The notes beneath the pieces are model-generated. The model ran no database searches. It had not been told where the DNA came from and saw only the letters and a list, made by a program, of their open reading frames with translations. DNA of 22,176 nt from Coriobacteriaceae bacterium (GTDB lineage Bacteria; Actinomycetota; Coriobacteriia; Coriobacteriales; UMGS124), in the NCBI GenBank assembly GCA_019421015.1, contig JAHZGC010000038.1, positions 1-22,176 of the forward strand, in the 5' to 3' direction. A program made the position numbers and the translations under genes. Shown in pieces: positions 1 to 8,501 of the stretch. Numbering within the stretch: the stretch's first letter is position 1; every line of letters starts with the position of its first letter.

Positions 1-1426
1 CATGTACGCCACGGCCAAGATCGGCGTGGTCATGGTCACGGTGAACCCGGTCTACAAGAGCCACGAGCTCGACTACGTGCTCAAACAGTCCGACATGAAG
101 GCCCTCTGCGTGATCGACGCCTACCGCGACGTCGACTACCTCCAGATCATCCACGAGCTCGTGCCCGAGACCCTCACCCAGGAGCGCGGCCACCTCGTGT
201 CCGAGAACTACCCCTTCCTCAAGTCCATCATCTACATGGGCCCTGAGAAGCACCGCGGCTGCTATAGCGTGCCCGAGTTGCTGCTGCTCGGCAGCCACAT
301 GCCCGACAGCTCCCTGCGCGATGCCGAGAAGCGCTTCACCAACGACGACGTCGTGATGATGCAGTACACAAGCGGCACCACGGGCTTCCCCAAGGGCGTC
401 ATGCTCACCCACCGCAACATCCTGAACAACGGCTTCTACATCGGAGAAGGCCAGAAGCTCGGAGCCGACGACCGCGTGACGCTGCCGGTACCGTTCTTCC
501 ACTGCTTTGGCTGCGTGCTCGGCGTCATGGCGTGCCTCACCCACCGCTGCACCATGATCATCGTGGAGGACTTCGACGCCGGCTTGGTGCTCCAGGCCCT
601 GCACAAGGAGAAGGCCACGGCGGTCTATGGTGTGCCCACCATGTTCATCGCCGAGCTCAACCACCCCGACTTCGACTCGTTCGACCTGTCGCACCTGCGC
701 ACGGGCATCATGGCCGGCAGCCCCTGCCCGCCCGAGACCATGCGCGAGGTCATGGAGCGCATGAACATGCGCGACGTGACCATCTGCTACGGCCTGACCG
801 AGACGAGCCCGGTATTCACCCAGACGAGCGTCGACGACGACATCCCCCACAAGTGTGAGACCGTGGGGCGCAGGCACCCCCCCGTGGACGTGCGCATCAT
901 CGACGTGAACGACGGCCACATCTGCGGGGTGGGGGAGCACGGTGAGCTCTGCTGCCGCGGCTACAACGTCATGAAGGGCTACTACAAGATGCCCGAGGCC
1001 ACGGCCAAGGCCATCGACGCCGACGGTTACCTGCACTCCGGCGACATGGGTACCGTCGACGAAGACGGCTACTTCCGCGTGACCGGTCGCATCAAAGACA
1101 TGATCATCCGCGGCGGCGAGAACATCTACCCGCTCGAGGTTGAGAACTTCCTGCTCACCCACCCCGGTGTGCTCGACGCCCAGGTGGTGGGCATCCCCGA
1201 CGCCAAGTACGGCGAGATCGTGGGTGCGTTCATCCGCGTGCGCCCCGACTACGACGGCGAGATGACCGAGGAGTCGATCCGCGCCTGGGCCATCCCCCGC
1301 ATCGCGCGCTACAAGGTGCCCAAGCGTGTGTGGTTCGTGGACGACTTCCCCATGACCCCCTCGATGAAGGTGCAGAAGTTCAAGCTGCGCGAGATGGCCG
1401 CCGAGCTAGTTGAGGCGGGCAAGTAA
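1..1426 (+). CDS. Long-chain fatty-acyl-CoA synthetase (AMP-binding), 5' end cut by window
   Basis: This enzyme activates a carboxylic acid, probably a fatty acid, to its acyl-CoA through an acyl-adenylate. The visible 474 residues carry the ANL-family motifs: the phosphate loop YTSGTTGFPKG at about residue 122, YGLTETSP at 263, SGDMG near 347, the hinge and C-terminal-lid motif GRIKDMIIRGGENIYP near 363, and a late Lys-rich motif, PSMKVQKFKLRE, that supplies the adenylation lysine. The first ATG in the window (base 2) is probably internal: family members usually run about 520-560 residues, so some 50-80 N-terminal residues lie outside. The frame ends with TAA just before a strong hairpin, so this is the last gene of its transcript. 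The substrate cannot be read from sequence; medium-chain, aromatic or bile-acid CoA ligases have the same motifs. Confidence 0.9.
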   Translation, partial: MYATAKIGVVMVTVNPVYKSHELDYVLKQSDMKALCVIDAYRDVDYLQIIHELVPETLTQERGHLVSENYPFLKSIIYMGPEKHRGCYSVPELLLLGSHMPDSSLRDAEKRFTNDDVVMMQYTSGTTGFPKGVMLTHRNILNNGFYIGEGQKLGADDRVTLPVPFFHCFGCVLGVMACLTHRCTMIIVEDFDAGLVLQALHKEKATAVYGVPTMFIAELNHPDFDSFDLSHLRTGIMAGSPCPPETMREVMERMNMRDVTICYGLTETSPVFTQTSVDDDIPHKCETVGRRHPPVDVRIIDVNDGHICGVGEHGELCCRGYNVMKGYYKMPEATAKAIDADGYLHSGDMGTVDEDGYFRVTGRIKDMIIRGGENIYPLEVENFLLTHPGVLDAQVVGIPDAKYGEIVGAFIRVRPDYDGEMTEESIRAWAIPRIARYKVPKRVWFVDDFPMTPSMKVQKFKLREMAAELVEAGK

Positions 1427-1437
1427 GGCAATACCGA

Positions 1438-1473
1438 AATGGCGGAGGGCCTGAGACCGGGGCCTCCGCCATT
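1438..1473 (+). terminator. Strong intrinsic-type hairpin after the acyl-CoA synthetase
   Basis: The arms AATGGCGGAGG and CCTCCGCCATT pair perfectly and are extended inside by GGCC with one bulged G. The loop is short. The 3' side reads CAAAAGG rather than a T-run, and the mirrored AATGG start gives no clear U-tract, so it may be a bidirectional or Rho-assisted terminator. It lies 12 bp after the stop codon. Confidence 0.65.
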
Positions 1474-1522
1474 CAAAAGGCGTGGGCATGGGGTAGCGGT
1501 GAGTCGTGTGGGGGAATGTTGC

Positions 1523-2893
1523 GTGCAGGAGTATAGGACAAATGCAAAAAGCGTTCTTGTTATCGCGCAATACATCGCCCCCCTTAACGCTGTCGCTGCC
1601 ATAAGGTGGACCAAGCTCGCCAAGTATCTTACACGCAATTTTGGATATAAAATCGATGTCATTACCAACGTTGATGACTTATTGAAAGACAAAAAAGGTC
1701 CTTATCCTTCAGTCAAGGATTCACTGCTTCTGAAGGACCGTTCATGTTTTAATAATTATTATGATATCTCCATTCCATTTTTGGTCTATGCTTTAGAAAA
1801 TGTACGATACATGGCGAAGGCTTTTTTAAATAAAAACGGAAATGAAGATATCAAAAAGAAGAATCCAACCAATGATCCGCAGGATACATATAAATTGAGA
1901 GAGAAAGCTGTAGAGCTTTATGGAGATTTATATCTCAAAGCCCAATGCCAAAAACCTCCTTCAAATATCGACTACAGTCAGTATGACGTTATAATATCGA
2001 CATACGGTCCTTTGTGGACTCATGTTATGGCTGGACAACTTAAGAATCGCTTTCCTCACCTTATTTGGATTGCTGACTTCCGTGATAACCCTGCACGTGG
2101 ATGCTCGCCTCGCCTGCTCAATAGCACATCAAAGTATTCAGTGTATGCTCCGCTTGCCGATTGTGTGCTTGCCGTTTCCGACGGTGAATTGAGCGGCATT
2201 CGCTCCCGTGCCGGCCAAGTTCGTCGGGTGCTCACCAATGGGTACGATCCCGACGAGATACGCGGTCGGCGTCGTTTGCGTAGGGATGTATTCGCCATTA
2301 CATGCACGGGCAGCATTTATGGACAGTTTGGTCAGCTTGAGGGGCGGTCGGACCTGCGGCCGCTATTTTGGGCCTGCGAGCAGCTTATCGCACGCGGTCT
2401 CGTTGATCGGGAATCGCTGGAGATCCATTACGCGGGTCGGGAAGCCGGCGAATTTGATCGGCAGATACACGATTACCCTAACCTCAGGCGTGTCGTCCAT
2501 GGCCATGTGGAACGCAAAGAAGCTTTGCGCCTGCAGGACGAGGCTTCGCTTTTGGTACTGCCAGTATGGAATACGGACGCCCAGCAGGGCATCATGAGCG
2601 GACGAGTATACGAGTATATGGCAAGTGGGGTTCCTATTGTATGCGTCTGCTCGGGTTCCAGGGGAGATTCCGAGGTCAAACGCCGCATCGAGTCAATTGG
2701 TTGCGGGTTTGTTTATGAGGAGGCCAATGCAGGTCGAGACGCCGAACGACTCGTCTCTTATATTGCCGAGAAATACCGCCAATGGAGGACCGAGGGCCTT
2801 ACGACATGCGACTACGCAGGAGAGGGCATTGAGTTGTATGCGTACGATCGGTTGGCAGCTCGACTCCATGGCATCATAGAAGATTTGAGGTAG
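1523..2893 (+). CDS. GT-B fold glycosyltransferase (GT4-like), orphan
   Basis: Predicted cytoplasmic glycosyltransferase moving a sugar from a nucleotide-sugar to an unknown acceptor, probably in surface polysaccharide synthesis. The N-terminal Rossmann start reads VLVIAQYIAPLNAVAAIRW, typical of GT4-type enzymes. A mid-protein segment, IWIADFRDNP followed by a VSDG strand, matches the donor-domain entry of this group. The C-terminal part has the GT-B signature region, including MSGRVYEYMASGVPIV. The open frame extends upstream to 1439, but that start lies inside the preceding terminator hairpin. GTG at 1523, preceded by a GGGGG run about 8 nt upstream, is my choice; GTG at 1499 and 1508 are alternatives. 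The first half, to about 2080, is much richer in A and T than the rest, suggesting transfer or a mosaic origin. No other glycan genes are adjacent. Confidence 0.75.
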   Translation: MQEYRTNAKSVLVIAQYIAPLNAVAAIRWTKLAKYLTRNFGYKIDVITNVDDLLKDKKGPYPSVKDSLLLKDRSCFNNYYDISIPFLVYALENVRYMAKAFLNKNGNEDIKKKNPTNDPQDTYKLREKAVELYGDLYLKAQCQKPPSNIDYSQYDVIISTYGPLWTHVMAGQLKNRFPHLIWIADFRDNPARGCSPRLLNSTSKYSVYAPLADCVLAVSDGELSGIRSRAGQVRRVLTNGYDPDEIRGRRRLRRDVFAITCTGSIYGQFGQLEGRSDLRPLFWACEQLIARGLVDRESLEIHYAGREAGEFDRQIHDYPNLRRVVHGHVERKEALRLQDEASLLVLPVWNTDAQQGIMSGRVYEYMASGVPIVCVCSGSRGDSEVKRRIESIGCGFVYEEANAGRDAERLVSYIAEKYRQWRTEGLTTCDYAGEGIELYAYDRLAARLHGIIEDLR

Positions 2894-2922
2894 GGCATTC
2901 GCGCTTTGCCCGAGACGTTTTT
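2893..2922 (+). terminator. Weak hairpin plus T-run after glycosyltransferase
   Basis: GGGCA (2893-2897) can pair with TGCCC (2907-2911), followed within 6 nt by a run of five T at 2918-2922. The stem is only 5 bp, so this is a weak candidate, but its place between the glycosyltransferase stop and the next promoter fits. Confidence 0.35.
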
Positions 2923-2923
2923 C

Positions 2924-2951
2924 TTGCATAACTTCACACTTTGTGTAATAC
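2924..2951 (+). promoter_or_regulatory. Candidate promoter of tetR-activase operon
   Basis: A -35-like TTGCAT (2924-2929) and a -10-like TAATAC (2946-2951) are separated by 16 bp. The -10 falls at the join of the two operator copies described next, so a bound regulator would block polymerase. The -35 match is poor, so the exact promoter is uncertain. Confidence 0.4.
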
Positions 2952-2968
2952 TTCACGAACTGTGAAGT
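2931..2968. promoter_or_regulatory. Two abutting 19-bp TetR-type operators
   Basis: Copy 1 is ACTTCACACTTTGTGTAAT (2931-2949) and copy 2 is ACTTCACGAACTGTGAAGT (2950-2968). Both follow ACTTCAC-N5-GTG(T/A)A(A/G)T. Copy 2 is a perfect 7-bp-arm palindrome around a 5-bp centre; copy 1 is imperfect in its right arm. They touch with no spacer and sit 26 bp before the TetR start codon. The symmetry and place are seen in the sequence; binding by the TetR protein is inferred. Confidence 0.75.
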
Positions 2969-2993
2969 TGGCGACTCTGAAAATGGAGGTCGC

Positions 2994-3707
2994 GTGCCGT
3001 CGCGACTTGCTCTTACCCCCGCATCCGCCCATATGCCACGTTCGGGCGACCGCCGTGCCGTTCGTACTCGCCGTGCGCTGCGCGATGCCCTGGCCGCTGA
3101 GATCCGTGCGACCGGAGGTCTGGACCGCGTGGTCGTGACCGCTCTTGCCGAGCGTGCCGGCGTGACGCGCCGCACGTTCTACTCCCATTACAAAGATATC
3201 CCCGATCTTGTGGAGCAGTGCGAGAACGAGCTGCTCCAAGGCATCGCAGAACGTATCACCGCCGTTGCGAACACCACGCTCGACGACCTTCACGAGTGCC
3301 TCGACCGCCTTGCCCCGTGCCCTGGGTCGGTGGAGCTTCTCTCCTACATTCAGGAGAACGGCGACTTCATGGGGGCGATGCTGGGTCCCGGTGGTGACCC
3401 CAACTTTGCCGAGAAGATCAAAGACATCGCCCGCGCCACGGTCAACGACCGTGCCCTTCACGGCATAGACGCGCGGGTCCTGGGTCCCTTTTTTGACTAC
3501 TACGTGACGTTCGCTGTTTCCGCGGAGGTGGGCGTCGTGCAGAAATGGCTGATAGACGGCATGCGCGAAAGCCCTGAGCTCATGGCTCGCGCAATGACCC
3601 TTCTAACGTTCGTACGCCCGGGCGACCTTTACGGCCAGCCCATAGACCTGGACATCCCCTTCTATGGGCAGATGTTCACCCGCTTAAAGGAGACCGAGGA
3701 GAGATGA
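2994..3707 (+). CDS. TetR/AcrR-family transcriptional regulator
   Basis: DNA-binding repressor with the usual N-terminal helix-turn-helix: VTALAERAGVTRRTFYSHY at residues 48-66, containing the conserved TFYSHYKD-type end of the recognition helix and the following helix. The remaining 150 or so residues form the variable ligand/dimer domain, with no recognisable ligand signature. The GTG start at 2994 is preferred because GGAGG (2985-2989) lies just upstream; an ATG at 3033 has no good ribosome site. Its stop overlaps the next gene's start in an ATGA, so the two are translationally coupled. Two palindromic operators lie immediately upstream, suggesting autorepression. Since it is coupled to a CoA-ester enzyme, an acyl-CoA or fatty-acid-type inducer is a reasonable but untested guess. 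Confidence 0.88.
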   Translation: MPSRLALTPASAHMPRSGDRRAVRTRRALRDALAAEIRATGGLDRVVVTALAERAGVTRRTFYSHYKDIPDLVEQCENELLQGIAERITAVANTTLDDLHECLDRLAPCPGSVELLSYIQENGDFMGAMLGPGGDPNFAEKIKDIARATVNDRALHGIDARVLGPFFDYYVTFAVSAEVGVVQKWLIDGMRESPELMARAMTLLTFVRPGDLYGQPIDLDIPFYGQMFTRLKETEER

Positions 3708-6700
3708 CGCACTCTACCGATTCAGCGCCGAACAGGCGGGGGACTTCGATGCCGGATTTGGCCGCGCCTGCGTCCGGGCCCGCGGTTCCCCTTACCGATG
3801 CCGAACGCGCGGCGATCCGCGCGAACTTCGAGGAGAGCATCGCTTGCGGTGCCTCCATGGCCTCGGTTGGTTCCCGTCCCGCCGGCGCGCTCTACGACAC
3901 GGCCGGCGACCGCCTTTCTGAGCTTGCTGCTGAGGCTGTCTGCGCTCCTCGTGCCCCGGTGATTGGGCCTCTGCCCGAGCAGGCGCGCGAGCAGGCGCGT
4001 CGCGAGTCCGAGGCCCAGGCGGCCGCCGAGGCCGAGACCTCCGTGGAGGTCACCCCGGGCCCCGGTCTCGACTGGTCGGGCCGCAGCCTGCGTCTGGGCA
4101 TCGACGTGGGCTCCACCACCGTGAAGCTTGCCGTCCTCGACATGGGTGCAAGCGACCCGTCCGGCAACGCCGCCCCTGAGGTTCCGCAACTCATCTACGC
4201 GAGCTACCAGAGGCACCATACGGACGTGCGCGCCACGGTCCGCGCCCTGTTCTGCGAGGCCGCCAAGGTCTTCGGCGACGCCCCCCTCGAGGTGGCCATC
4301 ACCGGTTCGGGCGGCCTTCTGCTCTCGCAGTGGCTCGGCCTCGAGTTCGTGCAGGAGGTCATCGCCTCCAAGACGGCGGTGGCCCACCTCATTCCCCAGA
4401 CCGACGTGGCCATCGAGCTCGGCGGCGAGGACGCCAAGATCATCTACTTCGACAACGGCATCGAGCAGCGCATGAACGGCACCTGCGCCGGCGGCACGGG
4501 CGCGTTCATCGACCAGATGGCGAGCCTTTTGCACACCGACGCCGGCGGTCTCAACGAGCTTGCCAAGCGCGCCACCACCATCCACCCCATCGCGAGCCGC
4601 TGCGGCGTGTTCGCCAAGACCGACGTGCAGCCGCTGCTCAACGAAGGCGCCGACCCGGCCGACGTGGCGGCCTCGATCTTCCAGTCGGTGGTGACCCAGA
4701 CCATCTCGGGTCTCGCCTGCGGCCGTCCCATCCGCGGCCACGTGGCCTTCCTTGGCGGCCCGCTCCAGTACCTCAGCGAGCTGCGCCATCGTTTCCGCGT
4801 GACCCTCGAGCTCGACGACGAGCACATGATCTGCCCCCAAAACGCCCACCTCTTCGTGGCGAGCGGTGCGGCTCTGACGGCCGTGAGCGGCAAGCGGTCC
4901 ACGCTGCCCCAGCTGGTCCAGGACCTCGACAACCTGGGCGACGTTCAGGGTTCCGAGGTCCAGCGCCTTGCGCCTCTCTTCCCCACGCCTGCCGACCGCG
5001 CCGAGTTCGACGCCCGCCATGCCTCCCAGGTGGTCCCTAAGGGCGACCTTGCGAGCTACCGCGGCCGCGTGTTCATCGGCATCGACGCCGGCTCCACCAC
5101 CATGAAGGGCGCCATCATCGGCGAGCAGGGCGAGCTGCTGCGCACCTGGTACGCCCCCAACCGCGGCGACGTGCTCGGCACCGCCCGCATGCTCATGGAC
5201 GACTTCTACGGGGCGCTCCCCGAGGGTTGCACCGTGGGCCACGTGACCTGCACCGGCTATGGCGAAGGCTTGCTCATCGAGGCTCTGCACGCCGACTCAG
5301 GCGAGATCGAGACCGTCGCCCACCTGCGCAGCGCCACCGAGGTGCTGCCGGGCGTCGAGTTCATCCTCGACGTGGGCGGCCAGGACATGAAGTGCCTGCG
5401 CGTCAAGGACGGCGTCATCGAGCACATCATGCTCAACGAGGCCTGTTCGAGCGGCTGCGGTTCGTTCATCAGCGCCTTTGCCGACTCCATGGGCATGACC
5501 GTGCAGGAGTTCGCCGCTGCCGCGCTCACGGCCGCCAACCCCGTTGACCTGGGCAGCCGCTGCACGGTGTTCATGAACTCCCGTGTCAAGCAGGCCCAGA
5601 AGGAGGGGGCGACCGTGGGCGACATCTCCGCCGGCCTGTCCTACTCCGTGATGAAGAACGCCCTGTTCAAGGTCATCAAGATCCGCGACCCCAAGGAAAT
5701 CGGCGAGAAGGTCATCGTCCAGGGCGGCACCTTCCTGAACGACGCTGTTTTGCGCGCCTTCGAGAACCTCACGGGCAAGCAGGCATACCGCCCCGACGTG
5801 GCCGGCTGCATGGGCTGCTACGGCGCGGCGCTTTTGGCCCGCGACCGGGCGGGCGCCGAGGGTGTCTCGACCCTGCTCTCCCAAGACGAGATCGACAACC
5901 TGCAGGTCAAACACCGCACGGCCCGCTGCGGCCAGTGCTCCAACAACTGTTTGCTCACCATAAGCGACTTCGGGGGCGGCCGGCGCTTCGTCACGGGCAA
6001 CCGCTGCGAGAAGGGCGCCGGCTCCAAGAAGGCCTCCTCCCAGGCCCCGAACCTCTTTGCCTTCAAGAACGAGCGCCTCTTCGGCTACGAGCCCCTCAAG
6101 GAGGGGGAGGCGCGCCGCGGCACCGTGGGCATCCCGCGCGCGCTCAACATGTACGAGAACTACCCGTTCTGGTTCACGTTCTTCACGAGCCTGGGCTTTC
6201 GCGTGGTCCTCTCGGACCCGAGCACCAAGAAGACCTACGAGGCCGGCATCGAGTCCATGCCCTCCGAGAGCGTGTGCTACCCGGCCAAGCTCTCGCACGG
6301 CCATGTCATGAACCTCATCGGCAAGGGCGTCGACTTTATCTGGATGCCCTCGGTGCGCTGGGAGCGCAAAGAAGACGAGACCGCCGGCAACTGCTACAAC
6401 TGCCCCATCGTCATGAGCTACCCCACGGCCCTCAAGCTCAACGTCGACGAGCTCGAGCAGCAAAAGGTCGAGTTCATGAACGACTTCGTGCCCTACCATG
6501 ACGTCAAGGAACTCAAACGCCGCCTCTTTGAGCTCGTGGATGCCAAGCGCTGGGACGACGCCCAGAAGGGCTACGGCCGCTTCACCGGCACCCGCCTCAC
6601 CAAGGCCGAGGTCGAGGAGGCGGTCGACGAGGCCTGGGCCGAGTCCGAGCGTTTCAAGGCCGACATGCACCGCGCCGGCGAGGAGGCCCTGGAGTGGGTC

Positions 6701-8479
6701 GAGCAGAACCACGGCCACGGCATCATTTTGGCGGGGCGCCCCTACCACAATGACCGTGAGATCAACCACGCCATCCCCGAGCTCGTGAACTCCTACGGCT
6801 TCGCGGTGCTCACCGAGGACTCCGTGAGCCATCTCATGCGTCCCGAGCGGCCCATCCGCGTGGTCGACCAGTGGATGTACCACTCGCGCCTCTACGCGGC
6901 GGCCCGGTTGGCCACGACCCGCAACGACCTCGACGTCATCCAGCTCAACTCCTTCGGCTGCGGCCTTGACGCCCTGACCACCGACCAGGTCCAGGAGATC
7001 CTCGAGGCCAACGACAAGATCTACACCGTGCTCAAGATCGACGAGGTCTCGAACCTGGGTGCCGCCCGTATCCGCATCCGCTCGCTCATCGCGGCCCTCA
7101 AAGACAAGCAGGCCGAGGCCCTCAAGCGCGCCCAAGACGAGGCTGCGGCCAGGGGAGAAGACCCCGCGAAGGCTGTCGTCCCCGTGCGCCGCGCGTCCAA
7201 GAGCGCGGCCTTCCCCAAGGTGAGCTACACCAAGGAGATGAACGACGCCGGCTACACCATCCTGTGCCCCCAGATGGCCCCGATTCACTTTGACCTGGTC
7301 AAGGAGGTGCTGCGCGCCAACGGCTACAACCTGGTGCTGCTGCCCAGCGTGGACCACGGCGCGGTGGAGGCCGGCCTCAAGTACGTGAACAACGACATCT
7401 GCTACCCCTCGATCCTGGTCACGGGCCAGATCATGGAGGCCGTGATGTCGGGCAAGTACGACCTCTCCAAGACGGCTGTGGTTATCACCCAGACTGGCGG
7501 CGGCTGCCGCGCCACCAACTACATCGCGCTGATCCGCAAGGCCCTGCGCGACGCCGGCCACCCCGAGATCCCGGTGATCAGGCTGGCCGTGGCCAAGCTC
7601 GACGAGAACAACCCCGGCTTCAAGATCACGCCCAAGATGCTCCTGCCCGCCTTCTACGCCATGATCCTGGGCGACGCCATCATGCAGATGCTCTACCGCG
7701 TGCGTCCCTACGAGGCCGAACCCGGCTCGGCCGACGCCCTCTACGAGAAGTGGATGGCCCGCATGCGCGAGGAGGCCCCGAGCTTCACCCGACGTTCGGT
7801 GACCAAGCTCGCTACCCAGATGGTGCGCGAGTTCGACGAGCTGCCCCTGGTGAACGACGGCTCCAAACCGCGCGTGGGCGTGGTAGGCGAGATCCTGGTC
7901 AAGTTCCACCCCACGGCGAACAACGAGGTTGTCAAGGTCATCGAGAACGAGGGTTGCGAGGCGGTGGTGCCGGGTCTGGTGGACTTCTTCCAGTTCGGCT
8001 TTGCCTGCCGCTCGCTGCAAAAGGACGAGCTGGGCGCGCCGCTCTCCAAGGTGATCAGCCACAACGCGGGCATCAAGTTCATCGACTGGATGCGCGCCCC
8101 CATCAACAAGCTGTTCGCAGCCTCCAAGCGCTTCACGCCCACCACGAACATCTTCGAGATGGCGGAGTTGGCCAAAGGCGTGCTCTCGTGCTGCAACAAC
8201 ATGGGCGAGGGCTGGCTGCTCACCGCCGAGATGGTGGAGCTCATCGAGGGCGGTACCCCCAACATCGTGTGCTGCTCGCCCTTCGCGTGCCTGCCCAACC
8301 ACGTGGTGGGCAAGGCAACGATCAAGGAGATTCGCCGCCAGCATCCCAAGAGCAACATCGTGGCCGTCGACTACGACCCCGGTGCCTCCGAGGTGAACCA
8401 GCTCAACCGCATCAAGCTCATGATCAGCGTGGCCAAGGAGAACTTTAAGGAGTCGGGCAACAAACGCATTGCCAAGTAG
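3704..8479 (+). CDS. Giant 2-hydroxyacyl-CoA dehydratase activase / dehydratase-like fusion (BadF/BcrA-type)
   Basis: A 1591-residue protein that fuses two ASKHA ATPase activase domains to dehydratase-like domains. Each activase domain opens with a phosphate-binding motif (GIDVGSTTVK at 132, GIDAGSTTMK at 459). Each also keeps the two cysteines that in homodimeric activators bridge a [4Fe-4S] cluster: C261 in NGTCAGGTG with C300, and C581 in NEACSSGCG with C620. A Cys cluster C742-x2-C745-x3-C749 with C768 follows. Next comes a DUF2229-type region from about 809 (VGIPRALNMYENYPFWFTFF), then an HgdB-like region from about 1187 (TILCPQMAPIHFDLVKEVL) containing QTGGGCRATNY. Known activators use ATP to inject an electron into radical dehydratases; what this chain acts on is unknown. 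The first 125 residues are Ala-rich and look disordered. It is translationally coupled to the TetR gene and convergent with the S24-like gene. Confidence 0.88.
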   Translation: MTHSTDSAPNRRGTSMPDLAAPASGPAVPLTDAERAAIRANFEESIACGASMASVGSRPAGALYDTAGDRLSELAAEAVCAPRAPVIGPLPEQAREQARRESEAQAAAEAETSVEVTPGPGLDWSGRSLRLGIDVGSTTVKLAVLDMGASDPSGNAAPEVPQLIYASYQRHHTDVRATVRALFCEAAKVFGDAPLEVAITGSGGLLLSQWLGLEFVQEVIASKTAVAHLIPQTDVAIELGGEDAKIIYFDNGIEQRMNGTCAGGTGAFIDQMASLLHTDAGGLNELAKRATTIHPIASRCGVFAKTDVQPLLNEGADPADVAASIFQSVVTQTISGLACGRPIRGHVAFLGGPLQYLSELRHRFRVTLELDDEHMICPQNAHLFVASGAALTAVSGKRSTLPQLVQDLDNLGDVQGSEVQRLAPLFPTPADRAEFDARHASQVVPKGDLASYRGRVFIGIDAGSTTMKGAIIGEQGELLRTWYAPNRGDVLGTARMLMDDFYGALPEGCTVGHVTCTGYGEGLLIEALHADSGEIETVAHLRSATEVLPGVEFILDVGGQDMKCLRVKDGVIEHIMLNEACSSGCGSFISAFADSMGMTVQEFAAAALTAANPVDLGSRCTVFMNSRVKQAQKEGATVGDISAGLSYSVMKNALFKVIKIRDPKEIGEKVIVQGGTFLNDAVLRAFENLTGKQAYRPDVAGCMGCYGAALLARDRAGAEGVSTLLSQDEIDNLQVKHRTARCGQCSNNCLLTISDFGGGRRFVTGNRCEKGAGSKKASSQAPNLFAFKNERLFGYEPLKEGEARRGTVGIPRALNMYENYPFWFTFFTSLGFRVVLSDPSTKKTYEAGIESMPSESVCYPAKLSHGHVMNLIGKGVDFIWMPSVRWERKEDETAGNCYNCPIVMSYPTALKLNVDELEQQKVEFMNDFVPYHDVKELKRRLFELVDAKRWDDAQKGYGRFTGTRLTKAEVEEAVDEAWAESERFKADMHRAGEEALEWVEQNHGHGIILAGRPYHNDREINHAIPELVNSYGFAVLTEDSVSHLMRPERPIRVVDQWMYHSRLYAAARLATTRNDLDVIQLNSFGCGLDALTTDQVQEILEANDKIYTVLKIDEVSNLGAARIRIRSLIAALKDKQAEALKRAQDEAAARGEDPAKAVVPVRRASKSAAFPKVSYTKEMNDAGYTILCPQMAPIHFDLVKEVLRANGYNLVLLPSVDHGAVEAGLKYVNNDICYPSILVTGQIMEAVMSGKYDLSKTAVVITQTGGGCRATNYIALIRKALRDAGHPEIPVIRLAVAKLDENNPGFKITPKMLLPAFYAMILGDAIMQMLYRVRPYEAEPGSADALYEKWMARMREEAPSFTRRSVTKLATQMVREFDELPLVNDGSKPRVGVVGEILVKFHPTANNEVVKVIENEGCEAVVPGLVDFFQFGFACRSLQKDELGAPLSKVISHNAGIKFIDWMRAPINKLFAASKRFTPTTNIFEMAELAKGVLSCCNNMGEGWLLTAEMVELIEGGTPNIVCCSPFACLPNHVVGKATIKEIRRQHPKSNIVAVDYDPGASEVNQLNRIKLMISVAKENFKESGNKRIAK

Positions 8480-8501
8480 CGGCTCTGGCTCCCATCGCCG
8501 T

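Noticed and set aside
1439..1522. ATG at 1439 as the glycosyltransferase start
   Set aside because: It lies inside the terminator hairpin of the upstream gene and the added residues look non-native.
3722..5290. Minus-strand frame of 522 residues
   Set aside because: Antisense shadow of the activase gene with no recognisable motif.
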